NCBI GenBank assembly: GCA_013054445.1
Contig: JAAMPI010001134.1
Location: 1 to 19,095, forward strand
From: Cudoniella acicularis
Lineage: Eukaryota > Ascomycota > Leotiomycetes > Helotiales > Helotiaceae
DNA length: 19,095 nucleotides
Direction of reading: 5' to 3'
Both the position numbers and the translations under genes were made by a program. This document shows positions 10,459-19,095 of this stretch, piece by piece; position 1 is the first letter of the stretch; each line of letters begins with the position of its first letter. The notes beneath the pieces are model-generated. The model did no database searches, was not told where the DNA came from, and was given only the letters and a program-made list of their open reading frames with translations.

Positions 10459-11003
10459 TTACTTTTCAGCGCTGTCCTTTTCCAGCTTTGCAATACGCTT
10501 TTCCTCATCTCTCTTCCAGTGGCTTCCCTCTTCATAGTTTCTGCTGATTCCAAGAGCGCTCCTGAACCGGTCATCCTGTTTGATCTTTGCCTCGGCCAAC
10601 TCGTGAACTTGATGCATCTTCAATCCCTTCTTATTCGGTCCATTGCCCTTGTCCATCTCCTTTACTAATTTCTTTCGAAGAGCTTCTGTCTGCGTTTCGA
10701 TTTCTTCCTCATCGACCCTGTCATAATGGTCAGCTGTTGGGCCCTTCCAAGGACCAGGAGCGCAAAAGCATACCCTTCATCTTCCAGTCGATCCCTCAAC
10801 TCGAAAACCTTCAGTTCGATATCACGTTTTCTGTCGTGCTCTAGAATCTCCTTATCAGGTTGTCGTTGTCGATGCTTTAGGTTGTCGAAATCGGTGGAGT
10901 AAGGCTTTCCTTGATCGCGGGGTCGTAGATGCGCGAGGTTGCGCTGGACATATCCGGATGTGCCGCTGCCACGCGGTGTAGTGAGTCCGACATTTGAAGA
11001 CAT
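10459..11003 (-). CDS. CWC21: CWC21-type pre-mRNA splicing factor (2 exons)
   Basis: This encodes a predicted 162-residue nuclear protein of the CWC21 family, whose cwf21 domain is shared with the N-terminus of human SRRM2. Family members join the activated spliceosome near Prp8 and Snu114. Exon 1 (11003-10774) gives MSSNVGLTTPRGSGTSGYVQ, then NLAHLRPRD, and ends DRLEDE; this N-terminus is highly diagnostic. The intron is 10773-10718 (56 bp, GTATGC..ATGACAG, with CTGAC 13 nt before the acceptor). Exon 2 (10717-10459) continues in phase as G-VDEEEIETQTEALRKKL, the continuation expected for the cwf21 helical hairpin. A Lys/Glu-rich tail follows, with GSHWKRDEEKR. Reading through the intron instead gives an unrelated tail and a stop. 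The frame is open upstream of 11003, but MSSNVG is the family start. The gene is head-to-head with DHR1 across 232 bp. Confidence 0.93.
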
Positions 11004-11235
11004 ATTCACGTTATTAGAGAATGTTGGTGTATCTTTGCAGAACGACTGGCGATGTTTTTGGGTAAATAGTTGAAGGGGTTGGTTTGTTAAAGGCCGAGCT
11101 ATCGATAAAATAAAGGCGGTGAAGGATTCTGCCGCATTTGGCCAAACTTTGTCCAAAATATTTCTCGGAAATCCTGAAAAGTAATCGGGGAATTGCTGCA
11201 CCAGTAATGAGTTTACGTACCTCGCAGATTTCGAA
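11004..11235. promoter_or_regulatory. Divergent CWC21/DHR1 promoter region
   Basis: This 232-bp gap separates two start codons on opposite strands, so both promoters must lie here or within the neighbouring genes. I see no clear TATA box. On the + strand an ATG at 11022 opens a 14-codon frame ending in TAA well before the DHR1 start. It would be an upstream ORF if transcription starts before it. Confidence 0.45.
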
Positions 11236-14200
11236 ATGAAGAAGTTCGTCCCGAGGCAGCGCAAGCACAAAGTTATTGCCAGATCAAAAGAAAATGGCAA
11301 ACACTCTCACTCTGTCGTCGACTCTAATGTGGTGGAGCACATCCCCGCTGCGAAATCCGAAATCGAGGAGAAGAAGCTCCGAATGAGAGAGGAATTGCGA
11401 AAAGAAGGAACTAAAATAAGTGGAAAGAAGGCAAAGCGATTGGAAAAATATATCGATACCAAGCTCAAGAAAGATGAAAATAAAGAGCTCATTGCACGAT
11501 TAGCAAAAACGACAACCGACACGAGCCTTTTCCAGAGTAGTAGAAAACTGGGACAAGGCAGAGAAACGAAAAGGGAGAAGTTGGGCAGAGCACTCAGAGA
11601 TAGGCAGGCTGGTATTGATATCAACGACAATAATGACGAGATCCTTTTTGAGAAGCGTATTGTAAAAGAGATCGAAGAGCAACGTTCTTCCAGCGAAGAG
11701 GATTCAGAAGGAGAAGAAGGGGCCATTTCCAAGTCAGCCATCATAGAACCGTCGAAAATTCTACAATTCCCAGTTACGGTGGGCGCGGGCCTCAAGAGAC
11801 CACTCGATTTGGATGAAGATGGAAGACCAATGCTAAAGAAGCGGAAAAGGAGAGGCGGGATCCAATCTAAAGTGCAACTTATGCCTGAGAAGCCAGAGGA
11901 GCCAGAATGGGAGGGATTCAGCTCAGCATCGGAAGCAGACAGCAATACTGACGAAGAACTGCAATTTAACGGCTATGAAGAAGACTTTTCCGACAGCTCA
12001 GAAGGATCAGATGTCTTGATAGATTCGGAGTCTGGAACTGACCCGGAGAACAATGGCGATTCCCAAGAATCTTCATCCGGAGACAGCGAAGAGGAGGAAT
12101 ATACTCCTGAAAAGAAGGAACGATCATCGGCGTTCAAGGCTTGGGCAACCCAACAGTTAAATGAAGCACTTGGCTATGAACCGGTATCCAATATTGCGAA
12201 TGCAACGGAAACGCCCAAAATCCCGGGCTTCAAACCAAGAGCCCCCGAACAAGATCCTCTCCCCTTGGAATTGCAACCTACTACCAATGCTTCCCGCAAA
12301 GCCTATAGTGTTTCCGTGGAACGACCACCAGATATCCAAAATGTTCGACTGCAACTTCCAGTCGTTGCTGAGGAGCAGAAAATTATGGAAGCGGTACACA
12401 ATAGCAATCTTGTTGTTGTTTACGGGGCCACCGGGTCTGGAAAAACGACGCAACTTCCTCAATTCTTATATGAAGCTGGCTATGGATCGCCAAACTCACA
12501 AACACCTGGAATGATTGGTGTTACTCAGCCCCGGAGGGTAGCCGCTGTTAGTATGGCCAAGCGTGTCGGAGATGAACTAGGAGATCATGGAAAGCGTGTC
12601 GCATATCAAATCCGTTTCGAGGGAACTGTCGGATCCCAGACTGCAATAAAATTCATGACAGATGGAGTTCTCTTGAGGGAGGTGGCACAAGACATAGCTC
12701 TGCGAAAGTATTCAGCGATAATTATCGATGAAGCACATGAGAGAAGTGTGAACACTGACATTCTCATCGGAATGCTTAGTCGAGTGGTGAAATTACGAGA
12801 AGAGATGGCGACGGAAGACGAATCCATTAAACCGTTGAAACTCATCATCATGTCGGCGACTTTGAGGATCACGGACTTTACGGAAAACAAGACACTTTTC
12901 TCGGCAGCTCCACCTGTTCTTCAAGCTGAAGGTAGACAATTTCCTGTCACTGTCCATTTTGCTAGAAGAACAAACCATGACTATGTTGAAGAGGCATTTC
13001 GCAAAATCAGCAAAGGCCATAAAAAACTGCCACCTGGTGGGTTCTTGGTTTTTTTGACTGGGCAAAATGAGATCACACTACTCGGCAAGCGCTTAAAGGA
13101 GGCTTTTAGGATTGGTCAAACAAATGTTGGGCCGCAAGTTCGAATATCTGGGAATGATGCGCCGATGGAAGCGGAAGACATTGACTTTGGGGACGTTATG
13201 GATAACCAGAATGATGATTACGATGAGGATGACGAAGCAGAGATTCATGTCAATGATGACGAAGATTTCGCAATTGAAGGCGAAGAGGCAGATTCTGGGC
13301 CCGCCAAAATGCACATACTACCCCTTTACTCTTTGTTGCCTACAAGAGAGCAATTGCGAGTCTTTGAGTCCCCACCGGAAGGCTCACGTCTGATTATTTT
13401 AGCGACCAATGTCGCTGAGACAAGTTTGACAATTCCCGGTATTCGTTATGTTTTCGATTGTGGAAGGTCAAAGGAACGAAAGTATGACCGAACCACGGGA
13501 GTACAAAGCTTCGAAGTTGGTTGGATCAGCAAAGCTAGCGCCAGCCAGCGTGCAGGTCGTGCCGGCCGTACTGGCCCTGGTCATTGTTACAGGCTCTACT
13601 CTTCAGCAGTTTATGAGAGAGATTTTCAAGAGTTCGCTGAACCTGAGATACTTCGAATGCCAATTGAAGGGGTTGTGCTCCAATTGAAGGCGATGAATTT
13701 ACAGCATGTAGTGAACTTCCCATTTCCTACTCCTCCTGATCGACAAAGTCTTGCAAGTTCTGAAAAGCTCTTGACATATCTATCTGCAATTTCCCCATCA
13801 GGTCAAATCACGTCGACTGGTATCACAATGTCAATCTTCCCCCTCTCTCCTCGATTCTCCAGGATATTACTCATTGGACATTTGCACAATTGTTTACCAT
13901 ACACGATTGCTTTAGTAGCCGGTCTTTCAGCAGCAGATGTCTTCATTCCGGAAAATCAAGTAGTTCCAGCGGCTGCACAAAAGGAAGAAGACGAGTACTT
14001 CACAAGCGCAGACCGCATTGAAGAAGACCTACGAAATAACATCAAGCGCCAATTCAACAAAGTTCAAAAAGACTTCTGTTTTCTGGACGACAAATCTGAT
14101 GCAATTAAACTCCTCCAAGTTGTTGGCGAATTCGCTCATGAACCTACGGAGGAGTGGTGTCAAAAGCACTATGTGCGTTTCAAAACTCTGAAAGAAATCT

Positions 14201-14850
14201 TGCAACTTCGGCGACAGATAACCGATCTGCTTTGCACAAACATCACTGCTTTTGCTGCTTTGAAATATCAAGAAAAGCTCGATCCTCCTTCTACAAAACA
14301 AGTTAAAGCTCTAAAGCAAATGGCAGCGGCTGGATTCATCGATCATGTTGCCATGCGTGCTGATCTTTCGCCAACCCCTCCCGACGTGCGGCGTAAGCCC
14401 AAGCGCGCAATTGATGTTCCCTATATGACTCTCCTACCGTCTCATGTCCGTAGCGATGATGAAGACAAGGCCGTCTATATTCATCCCTCGTCACCGCTTG
14501 CTCACCTTAGCCCACAAGAATGTCCAGAATACATTGTCTACTCCTATCTTCAACGTGCGGCGCCTTCTGTGGCTACACCAGAGAAGATCCCTAGAACCAG
14601 GATGCATGCCTTGACGGACATCACAGGAGGACAACTTGCAGCACTAGCGAAGGGCACCCCTCTTGTGCATTATGGAAAGCCTATCAAGGAGGTAATGCCA
14701 AAGATGAAGGGAGATACGAACGCGAGCGAGAGAGAATGTTGGGTAATTCCCTATTTGAGAGCCGAAGCGACTGGAGGATTAGGTTGGCCATTACCAGCTC
14801 GCAAGGTCGTACAGAAGAAGATACCCGGAAGAGGATGGGTCGTTTCGTGA
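11236..14850 (+). CDS. DHR1: DEAH-box RNA helicase DHR1/ECM16 (DHX37 family), intronless
   Basis: This encodes a predicted 1204-residue nucleolar helicase, similar in length to yeast Dhr1 (about 1270). The enzyme dissociates U3 snoRNA from pre-18S rRNA during small-subunit ribosome assembly. The start MKKFVPRQRKHKV is typical. Residues about 35-95 are a Lys/Glu-rich, coiled-coil-like region. Residues about 140-300 are very acidic and Ser-rich. The helicase core has GATGSGKTTQ (motif I, 397-406), DEAH (498-501), SAT (540-542), FLVFLTGQNEI and QRAGRAGR (motif VI, 771-778). An extra acidic block of Asp/Glu lies at about 645-688 within the second RecA domain. Helicase-associated and OB-like domains follow, with the end at RGWVVS. 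No intron is needed in 3.6 kb. The start is the first in-frame ATG after the divergent promoter. Confidence 0.95.
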   Translation: MKKFVPRQRKHKVIARSKENGKHSHSVVDSNVVEHIPAAKSEIEEKKLRMREELRKEGTKISGKKAKRLEKYIDTKLKKDENKELIARLAKTTTDTSLFQSSRKLGQGRETKREKLGRALRDRQAGIDINDNNDEILFEKRIVKEIEEQRSSSEEDSEGEEGAISKSAIIEPSKILQFPVTVGAGLKRPLDLDEDGRPMLKKRKRRGGIQSKVQLMPEKPEEPEWEGFSSASEADSNTDEELQFNGYEEDFSDSSEGSDVLIDSESGTDPENNGDSQESSSGDSEEEEYTPEKKERSSAFKAWATQQLNEALGYEPVSNIANATETPKIPGFKPRAPEQDPLPLELQPTTNASRKAYSVSVERPPDIQNVRLQLPVVAEEQKIMEAVHNSNLVVVYGATGSGKTTQLPQFLYEAGYGSPNSQTPGMIGVTQPRRVAAVSMAKRVGDELGDHGKRVAYQIRFEGTVGSQTAIKFMTDGVLLREVAQDIALRKYSAIIIDEAHERSVNTDILIGMLSRVVKLREEMATEDESIKPLKLIIMSATLRITDFTENKTLFSAAPPVLQAEGRQFPVTVHFARRTNHDYVEEAFRKISKGHKKLPPGGFLVFLTGQNEITLLGKRLKEAFRIGQTNVGPQVRISGNDAPMEAEDIDFGDVMDNQNDDYDEDDEAEIHVNDDEDFAIEGEEADSGPAKMHILPLYSLLPTREQLRVFESPPEGSRLIILATNVAETSLTIPGIRYVFDCGRSKERKYDRTTGVQSFEVGWISKASASQRAGRAGRTGPGHCYRLYSSAVYERDFQEFAEPEILRMPIEGVVLQLKAMNLQHVVNFPFPTPPDRQSLASSEKLLTYLSAISPSGQITSTGITMSIFPLSPRFSRILLIGHLHNCLPYTIALVAGLSAADVFIPENQVVPAAAQKEEDEYFTSADRIEEDLRNNIKRQFNKVQKDFCFLDDKSDAIKLLQVVGEFAHEPTEEWCQKHYVRFKTLKEILQLRRQITDLLCTNITAFAALKYQEKLDPPSTKQVKALKQMAAAGFIDHVAMRADLSPTPPDVRRKPKRAIDVPYMTLLPSHVRSDDEDKAVYIHPSSPLAHLSPQECPEYIVYSYLQRAAPSVATPEKIPRTRMHALTDITGGQLAALAKGTPLVHYGKPIKEVMPKMKGDTNASERECWVIPYLRAEATGGLGWPLPARKVVQKKIPGRGWVVS

Positions 14851-15142
14851 AAATAGATAATTGATTAAGAAACGAGAACTCAATTCATCTTTAGAAATTT
14901 TCGACAATGTTGCTTCATGAAATCACATCCGCATGCTGTTAGTGGATGGCAGTGGCCCACGAAACGGTTTGGAGCATATAATACAATTATTTAGGTCCGA
15001 TCCGGCTTCAATTCATACACCTGAAGGTATCCCGGGTTCCCCATGCTCAGCTTCCTGATATTTCATTTAGAAGGACAAAACTATACTTTCACCCCCTCAC
15101 TTTCGCTTTAGCATTCTTTCAAACAATTTCCAGCGCCGACTC
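14851..15142. other. Convergent 3' region after DHR1
   Basis: This 292-bp AT-rich gap lies between the DHR1 stop and the end of the minus-strand rhodopsin-like pseudogene. I see nothing beyond presumed 3' UTR sequence. Confidence 0.5.
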
Positions 15143-16415
15143 TCACTTACTCTCATTACTGGGGTGGACTTCCACATGATAGTCATAATCCACCTTAATG
15201 GCTGTCGTGGACTCTCCGTCATAGTCTCTTTTATTCCCAATCGACACGAAACCGGAACCTTGCACTCTCGATCCCAGCTCATATGTCTTCTGGTTCGTGC
15301 TAGCCGTTCGACTCCTGGATGAGTTCGGAAAGAACTTGGGGAATGCCCTATCGAATAGCGGTTTCAATCCGGAATACTGGAGGTGATAATGGCAAGTGCC
15401 ATTTCGATACCTGATGCCACCGAGGTTCCGAAAGTATCCCAAGGCTGATCTTGACTATCGAGCAAGGTGATGAGGATTGCCATTCGAATGATTCCTGCTA
15501 GGCAGGCGCTTTTAAAAGCTGTCAGCCAACTAGTTGATTGAGGGTGGTTTTTAAGCTTGAACTTACATCATACCCAACGAAAACATTCCTACGATAGCAA
15601 CTTTCTTTCTAGTGGCAATCTGGAGACCTTTTCTTAATCAGTTTTTAAGGCGCATATGATGAAATTGAGGAGCAGCTCACCCCAAACCGTTTGCATTGGC
15701 AAAGCTAACGTCCATATGTCCACCAAAACACTCAACGCTGATGCGCTGTAGGAAAACGCAACATTGTTGATACATCTATAATTGGGATACGTGGTTGTAT
15801 CCCAAACGCCACCGACAGGCACGCACTGGAATATTGTACTGAACTCCTGGGCAATAGTACAAAGAACAATGAAGCCAATAAGAGTATACACATGCTTTTT
15901 GAGCAGCGGAAATAGACGCAGGTATAAAAGGCACACCGATAGTTTGATGGCTCCGCTAATTAGAAAGTAGATAACTCGTGTCGCGAATCGATAGATTCCA
16001 GCGGGAATCAGATTCGCTTTTGGGATGGCTTGTCTGTGTTTTCCGGTCCCAAGTCTTACACCTGAAAATTGTAAGTATTTGGGGTTGACATTTGCCAAGG
16101 GGGTTATGCACTTTCGCTAGCTAGCACAATGTTGCTAGTTGCTAGAATGGTAGCAACGATAATAGTCTAATCATCGAGGCTAATTTTCTTCAAAATGGCG
16201 AATCTGGATGCGATTCTCGCAATCACTACCAAAACGACGATTCCTTGGAAGGTAGCATTGATGCCAATGATAGTTGGACCTCGATCTTCGGCCAGATACT
16301 ATCACACAATGTGATTAGCGATTTTTCGTCCCGACCTTCATTTCATAAATCCAGGCATCTATGAAGGATAGCAACGGAGTTTACATACCGCCGCAGTCAA
16401 CGTCGAAGTCGACAT
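15143..16415 (-). pseudogene. Broken fungal rhodopsin-domain (SAT4/Pth11-like) membrane-protein gene, 5 exons
   Basis: The reconstructed gene would encode about 340 residues with seven hydrophobic segments, as in the fungal rhodopsin/SAT4 family; ligand and function are unknown. Exons are 16415-16389, 16298-16112, 16061-15681, 15627-15567 and 15508-15143. Introns are 90, 50, 53 and 58 bp. Recognisable stretches are YLAEDRGPTIIG, FAILKKISLDD, GTGKHRQAIPKANL, SGAIKLSVCLLYLRLFP, LPMQTVWGLQIATRK and GLKPLFDRAFPKFF. There are two lesions. A TAG at 16169-16167 (codon 53) directly follows LDD, where the family has an aromatic residue. A one-base frameshift near 15370 separates ITSSIP from GLKPLF; without it the last 75 codons are open. 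The second intron's donor, GTGCAT, is also weak. The protein could not be made full-length as written. Sequencing error is possible for the frameshift but less so for both. Confidence 0.82.
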
Positions 16416-17857
16416 GTTCTATTCAAAACATGTCAGAGAGAAGCACAAAGTGAACACAACATAATCCTAAAAAAATAAGGCTAGCATGCAGAGTGGAGGC
16501 GCTTGATCTTGGGGGCCCTCTTCTTAAAACATCATGTTGGTAACTGCTTGGCGTGTGCAACGGTGCACCAAGACCGCCAAAGAGCGCCCAGGCTTCAGCA
16601 TGGTATGGGAGTTTGGCACCCTTCAGCGTGCCTAAAGCTTTGCAAGTGCCGGAGCACAAGGCATAAAACAGGCATTTCGAAGTCGGGGAAGAATGGATAG
16701 TCATCCCCGGAGCGACAGAATTGTTCTTCGTGCATCCGAACCTTGACTATGCTTCCGGTTAGTTTCATGTTTGATCGGATGTTCGTCACGACTGCTTTGT
16801 TCTGAGTGAAAAGGGGCAGCATACTCGCGTATGGAGGAAAACCTCAATCTTTAGGAGAAGCCATCAATATCTCCACGTTCGTGGACATCCAGCCTCTCGC
16901 AGCCTCTTCATTAACCCTTCGGCGCATTCTCTAAGGGCTTTTCAAGCATAGGTTGCAAACCGGAAGGGTTAAACGGCACTCTTCGTCTTCATGGACAACG
17001 AATAAGACGTTATAACGCTGCGGCCACCGCCACGTGGAAGGACAAATCCTCACATCAGAACTATCTGCGGGATAAGTTGATATTAAAACGAAGCTCCACA
17101 AACATTCGTGCTTGCATGGAAAAAGAGGGACTAGAATTTTTGGAACCCGGTTGTAACAGCTTCGCTTACAACGTTTGCGGCTTTCCCCTCGAAGTCACTC
17201 AATTAAAGGGGAGTCCTGGTCCCTGGAAGCTCTCTTTTGGCAAGGAACTTTTGACCTTCTGAAGTTCTGGCCCTCTGGTATCCTACCTCCCCATTTTCGT
17301 CCTTTCTTCTCGATCGAACTTGGTTCGGCCTCCATCTATTGTGTTCTTCGAAAGAATCTGGGCACTTTCGGCCTCCCCAAGAATCATATGCTCAATTGCG
17401 ACTTCGTCCTGTTTGGTGAAATGTCACTCGATACATATTCATCGTATTGCAGTAACGGTCATCCGATTGATATTCGCAAAAACAGTAACACAGGAACAAG
17501 AGTGGGCATGGTGGGGTACTTGTATCTCGAAGCTCCACAACGTTATCCACCGCGCCAAACAGCAAATCTCCGCGCTTAAATCCTGCAAAGTCCACCTGAA
17601 CTAGGGCTGAAGACCCCATTCTGCGAGCCTAGGATATCCATCCCATGCAAACTATTGACAAGAATGATCCAGGTCGGCCTAGACAAAAGAGAGCCTCACC
17701 CACATTGGGGGATTTTGGGCCAGTGGCCGCTTTCAATAGCTTCAATTCATATCATCTCCTCACCTTCGCACTTCTTTCATGACCGAAGTATCTCATTAAT
17801 ACACTCCCACGCCGCGTTCATTTACGTATTTCAACCCGAAACCTCGCAGTCTGTACA
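16416..17857. other. 1.44-kb divergent intergenic region between the two broken genes
   Basis: I see no credible gene here. The longest frames (about 95-134 codons) lack family motifs or intron-joined continuations. Small elements seen are an 8-bp inverted repeat GACATGTT/AACATGTC at 16411-16434 that straddles the rhodopsin-like start, a CCACG-TT-CGTGG palindrome at 16873-16884, a 12-bp imperfect inverted repeat (16911-16922 with 16960-16972), and CCACGTGG at 17030-17037. On the + strand a six-codon upstream ORF (17779-17799) precedes the amidohydrolase start in a CT-rich leader. No tRNA boxes or transposon ends were recognised. Confidence 0.5.
16911..16972. repeat. Imperfect inverted repeat
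   Basis: TTAACCCTTCGG at 16911-16922 pairs with CCGGAAGGGTTAA at 16960-16972, with one unpaired base and a 37-nt loop. It could be a palindromic regulator site, the footprint of a small mobile element, or chance. No flanking duplication is obvious. Confidence 0.45.
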
Positions 17858-19053
17858 ATGTCGTCCATAATTTCCTCTTCTCTTGCTCTCCCCGCACTCA
17901 CTTCCTCTACATTCGCTGACTACATCGTCGACTCTTCCTTCAAGCTCGACGTTCACTCTCACGTGGTCCCAGACATCTACAAAGCCGCTCTCATTGCAGG
18001 CGGGTATCCGGTCGAGAATGGCACAGTTTTCACAGATGGCTTCCCAGTGCCAACATGGGATCTCACCTCCCACATCGCCGCCATAGACACAAACGGTATT
18101 AGTTACTCTACTATATCGATATCTGCACCTGGCGTGAGCTTTCTGGCCGATGATTGCTGCCAGGCCGCTACTCTTGCGAGAGAATTGAACCTGGCCATAT
18201 ACAATTACACACAGCAATATCCTACCCGCCTAGGAGCAATGTGCATCCTTTCCCTCCTAGACGTCGAGTCCTCCCTCCTCGAACTCGAGGTATACACCCC
18301 TTTCCCCACCCCACTTTCCCTTCACCCCCAAACCCCAAAACTAACAAAAACAGTACTGCCTCGACGAACTCTCCTTCGACGGCGTAGGAATGTACACCAA
18401 CGCAACGGCACCTATCTCGACGACTCAGCCCTAAACCCCATCTTCTCCGCACTCAACAACCGCTCCGCAACCGTCTTCGTGCACCCCGCCGAACCAACAT
18501 GCAGCGCCGTCGCTCTGGGCCACCCTGGCCCCATGACCGAGTACCCCTTCGAGTCGGTCCGCGCTATGGAGAACATGCTTTTAACAGGCCAACACGCCAA
18601 CTACTCCTCCATCAGCATCATATTCCCTCACGGTGGCGGCGCTATGCCGTATATCGCTACTAGGATTACCGGTATGGCTAGTTTGAGTATTCTGGGGAGT
18701 TTAAGTGTCGCGACTACGTTGGCACAGTTTAAGAATTATATTTTTGATACGGCGAGTTCGACGATGGTTATGCAGCTTATTGCTATGAAGGAGTTTTTTT
18801 TTTTTGGAGGGACGAGCAATATCGTTACTGGTACTGATTGTGAGTCCTCCCTTCCCTTTCTCGCCTTGTGAATGCAAAAAATACTAATACAGCAATAGTT
18901 CCATATGACCCTCAAACTCAAGCAATCGCAGGACTCGAAGCCATTCAAGGAAACGGGAACTTCACCGCTGCGTAAATGGCACAAATTAATAACTAGAACG
19001 CGCTGAATATCTTCCCTGGTGTTGCTATAAAGCTTGGGTTCGCTCTTACTTGA
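17858..19053 (+). pseudogene. Broken amidohydrolase gene (6-methylsalicylate-decarboxylase/ACMSD-like), 3 exons
   Basis: The reconstructed frame spans about 357 codons. Exons are 17858-18289, 18354-18839 and 18899-19053. Introns are 18290-18353 (64 bp, GTATAC..ACAG, CTAAC) and 18840-18898 (59 bp, GTGAGT..ATAG, TACTAAT). Visible amidohydrolase features are the metal-binding HSH (H33, H35) in KLDVHSHVVPD, then YCLDELSFDGVGMYTN, FVHPAEP, IIFPHGGGAMPYI and, across the second splice, GTDFPYDPQ. Lesions are as follows. A one-base loss near 18403 (after MYTNA) sends the spliced frame to TAA just after TTQP, while NGTYLDD and the rest stay open in the other frame. A TAA lies at 18973-18975 and a TAG at 18994-18996. 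Beyond both stops the same frame still reads NALNIFPGVAIKLG, ending at TGA 19051-19053, which suggests former coding. A 12-T run (18794-18805) encodes FFFF. Relatives decarboxylate 6-methylsalicylate-like aromatic acids; the original substrate is unknown. Confidence 0.8.
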
Positions 19054-19095
19054 TCACGACTCGGGAGTGGGCATTGAGGAGGGGTACGGGGAAGG
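19054..19095. other. Right-edge sequence, nothing recognised
   Basis: These 42 bases after the last remnant stop codon are too short to interpret. Confidence 0.5.

Noticed and set aside
11004..11300. N-terminal extension of CWC21 in the open frame upstream of 11003
   Set aside because: It contains no upstream ATG, would run antisense into DHR1, and the family begins at MSSNVG.
11307..11945. 212-codon minus-strand frame rich in Ser/Leu/Phe
   Set aside because: It is the mirror of the Lys/Glu/Ser-rich N-terminal region of DHR1, where antisense stops are rare.
17320..17604. Plus-strand open frames of 94-134 codons in the intergenic region
   Set aside because: They lack family motifs, and overlapping frames on both strands are equally long.
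16416..17857. Search for tRNA genes, a CRISPR array or transposon termini
   Set aside because: No B-box-like GGTTCGANTCC sequence, regular spacer array or paired long terminal repeats were found by eye.

Overview
This window looks like nuclear DNA of a filamentous ascomycete (Pezizomycotina). The genes are closely packed. Their introns are short (about 50-60 bp, two longer at 90 and 103 bp), with GT..AG ends and CTGAC/CTAAC-like branch sites. The encoded proteins match fungal families: LAA1/HEATR5, TACO1/YebC, PET100, ECI1, CWC21, DHR1, a fungal rhodopsin-type membrane protein, and a 6-methylsalicylate-decarboxylase-like amidohydrolase. A Leotiomycetes origin is possible, but I cannot establish it from sequence alone.

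Layout from left to right: (1) about 165-640 is a degenerate, non-coding, two-part higher-order repeat. (2) 835-7045 (-) is a two-exon LAA1 gene encoding a giant HEAT-repeat protein. (3) It is head-to-head with a three-exon mitochondrial TACO1/YebC gene at 7256-8254 (+). (4) That gene is tail-to-tail with PET100 at 8556-8931 (-), a cytochrome c oxidase assembly factor. (5) PET100 shares a 352-bp divergent promoter with peroxisomal ECI1 at 9284-10198 (+), which contains a 16-nt microexon. (6) CWC21, a spliceosome factor, lies at 10459-11003 (-). It is head-to-head with the intronless DEAH-box helicase gene DHR1/ECM16 at 11236-14850 (+). (7) The right 4 kb differs in character. A rhodopsin-domain membrane-protein gene (15143-16415, -) and an amidohydrolase gene (17858-19053, +) are transcribed divergently from a 1.44-kb intergenic region. 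Both carry inactivating lesions, yet both keep recognisable exons, introns and conserved residues beyond those lesions.

The left and centre are housekeeping genes: vesicle traffic, mitochondrial complex IV biogenesis, fatty-acid oxidation, splicing and small-subunit rRNA processing. TACO1 and PET100 both serve cytochrome c oxidase. The right end appears to be an eroding accessory segment. I see no defence system, CRISPR array, tRNA, rRNA or intact transposon. The most notable items are the paired pseudogenes, the dimeric repeat array and the ECI1 microexon. Exon boundaries were set by hand from splice signals, reading frame and remembered family motifs. No database search was run.
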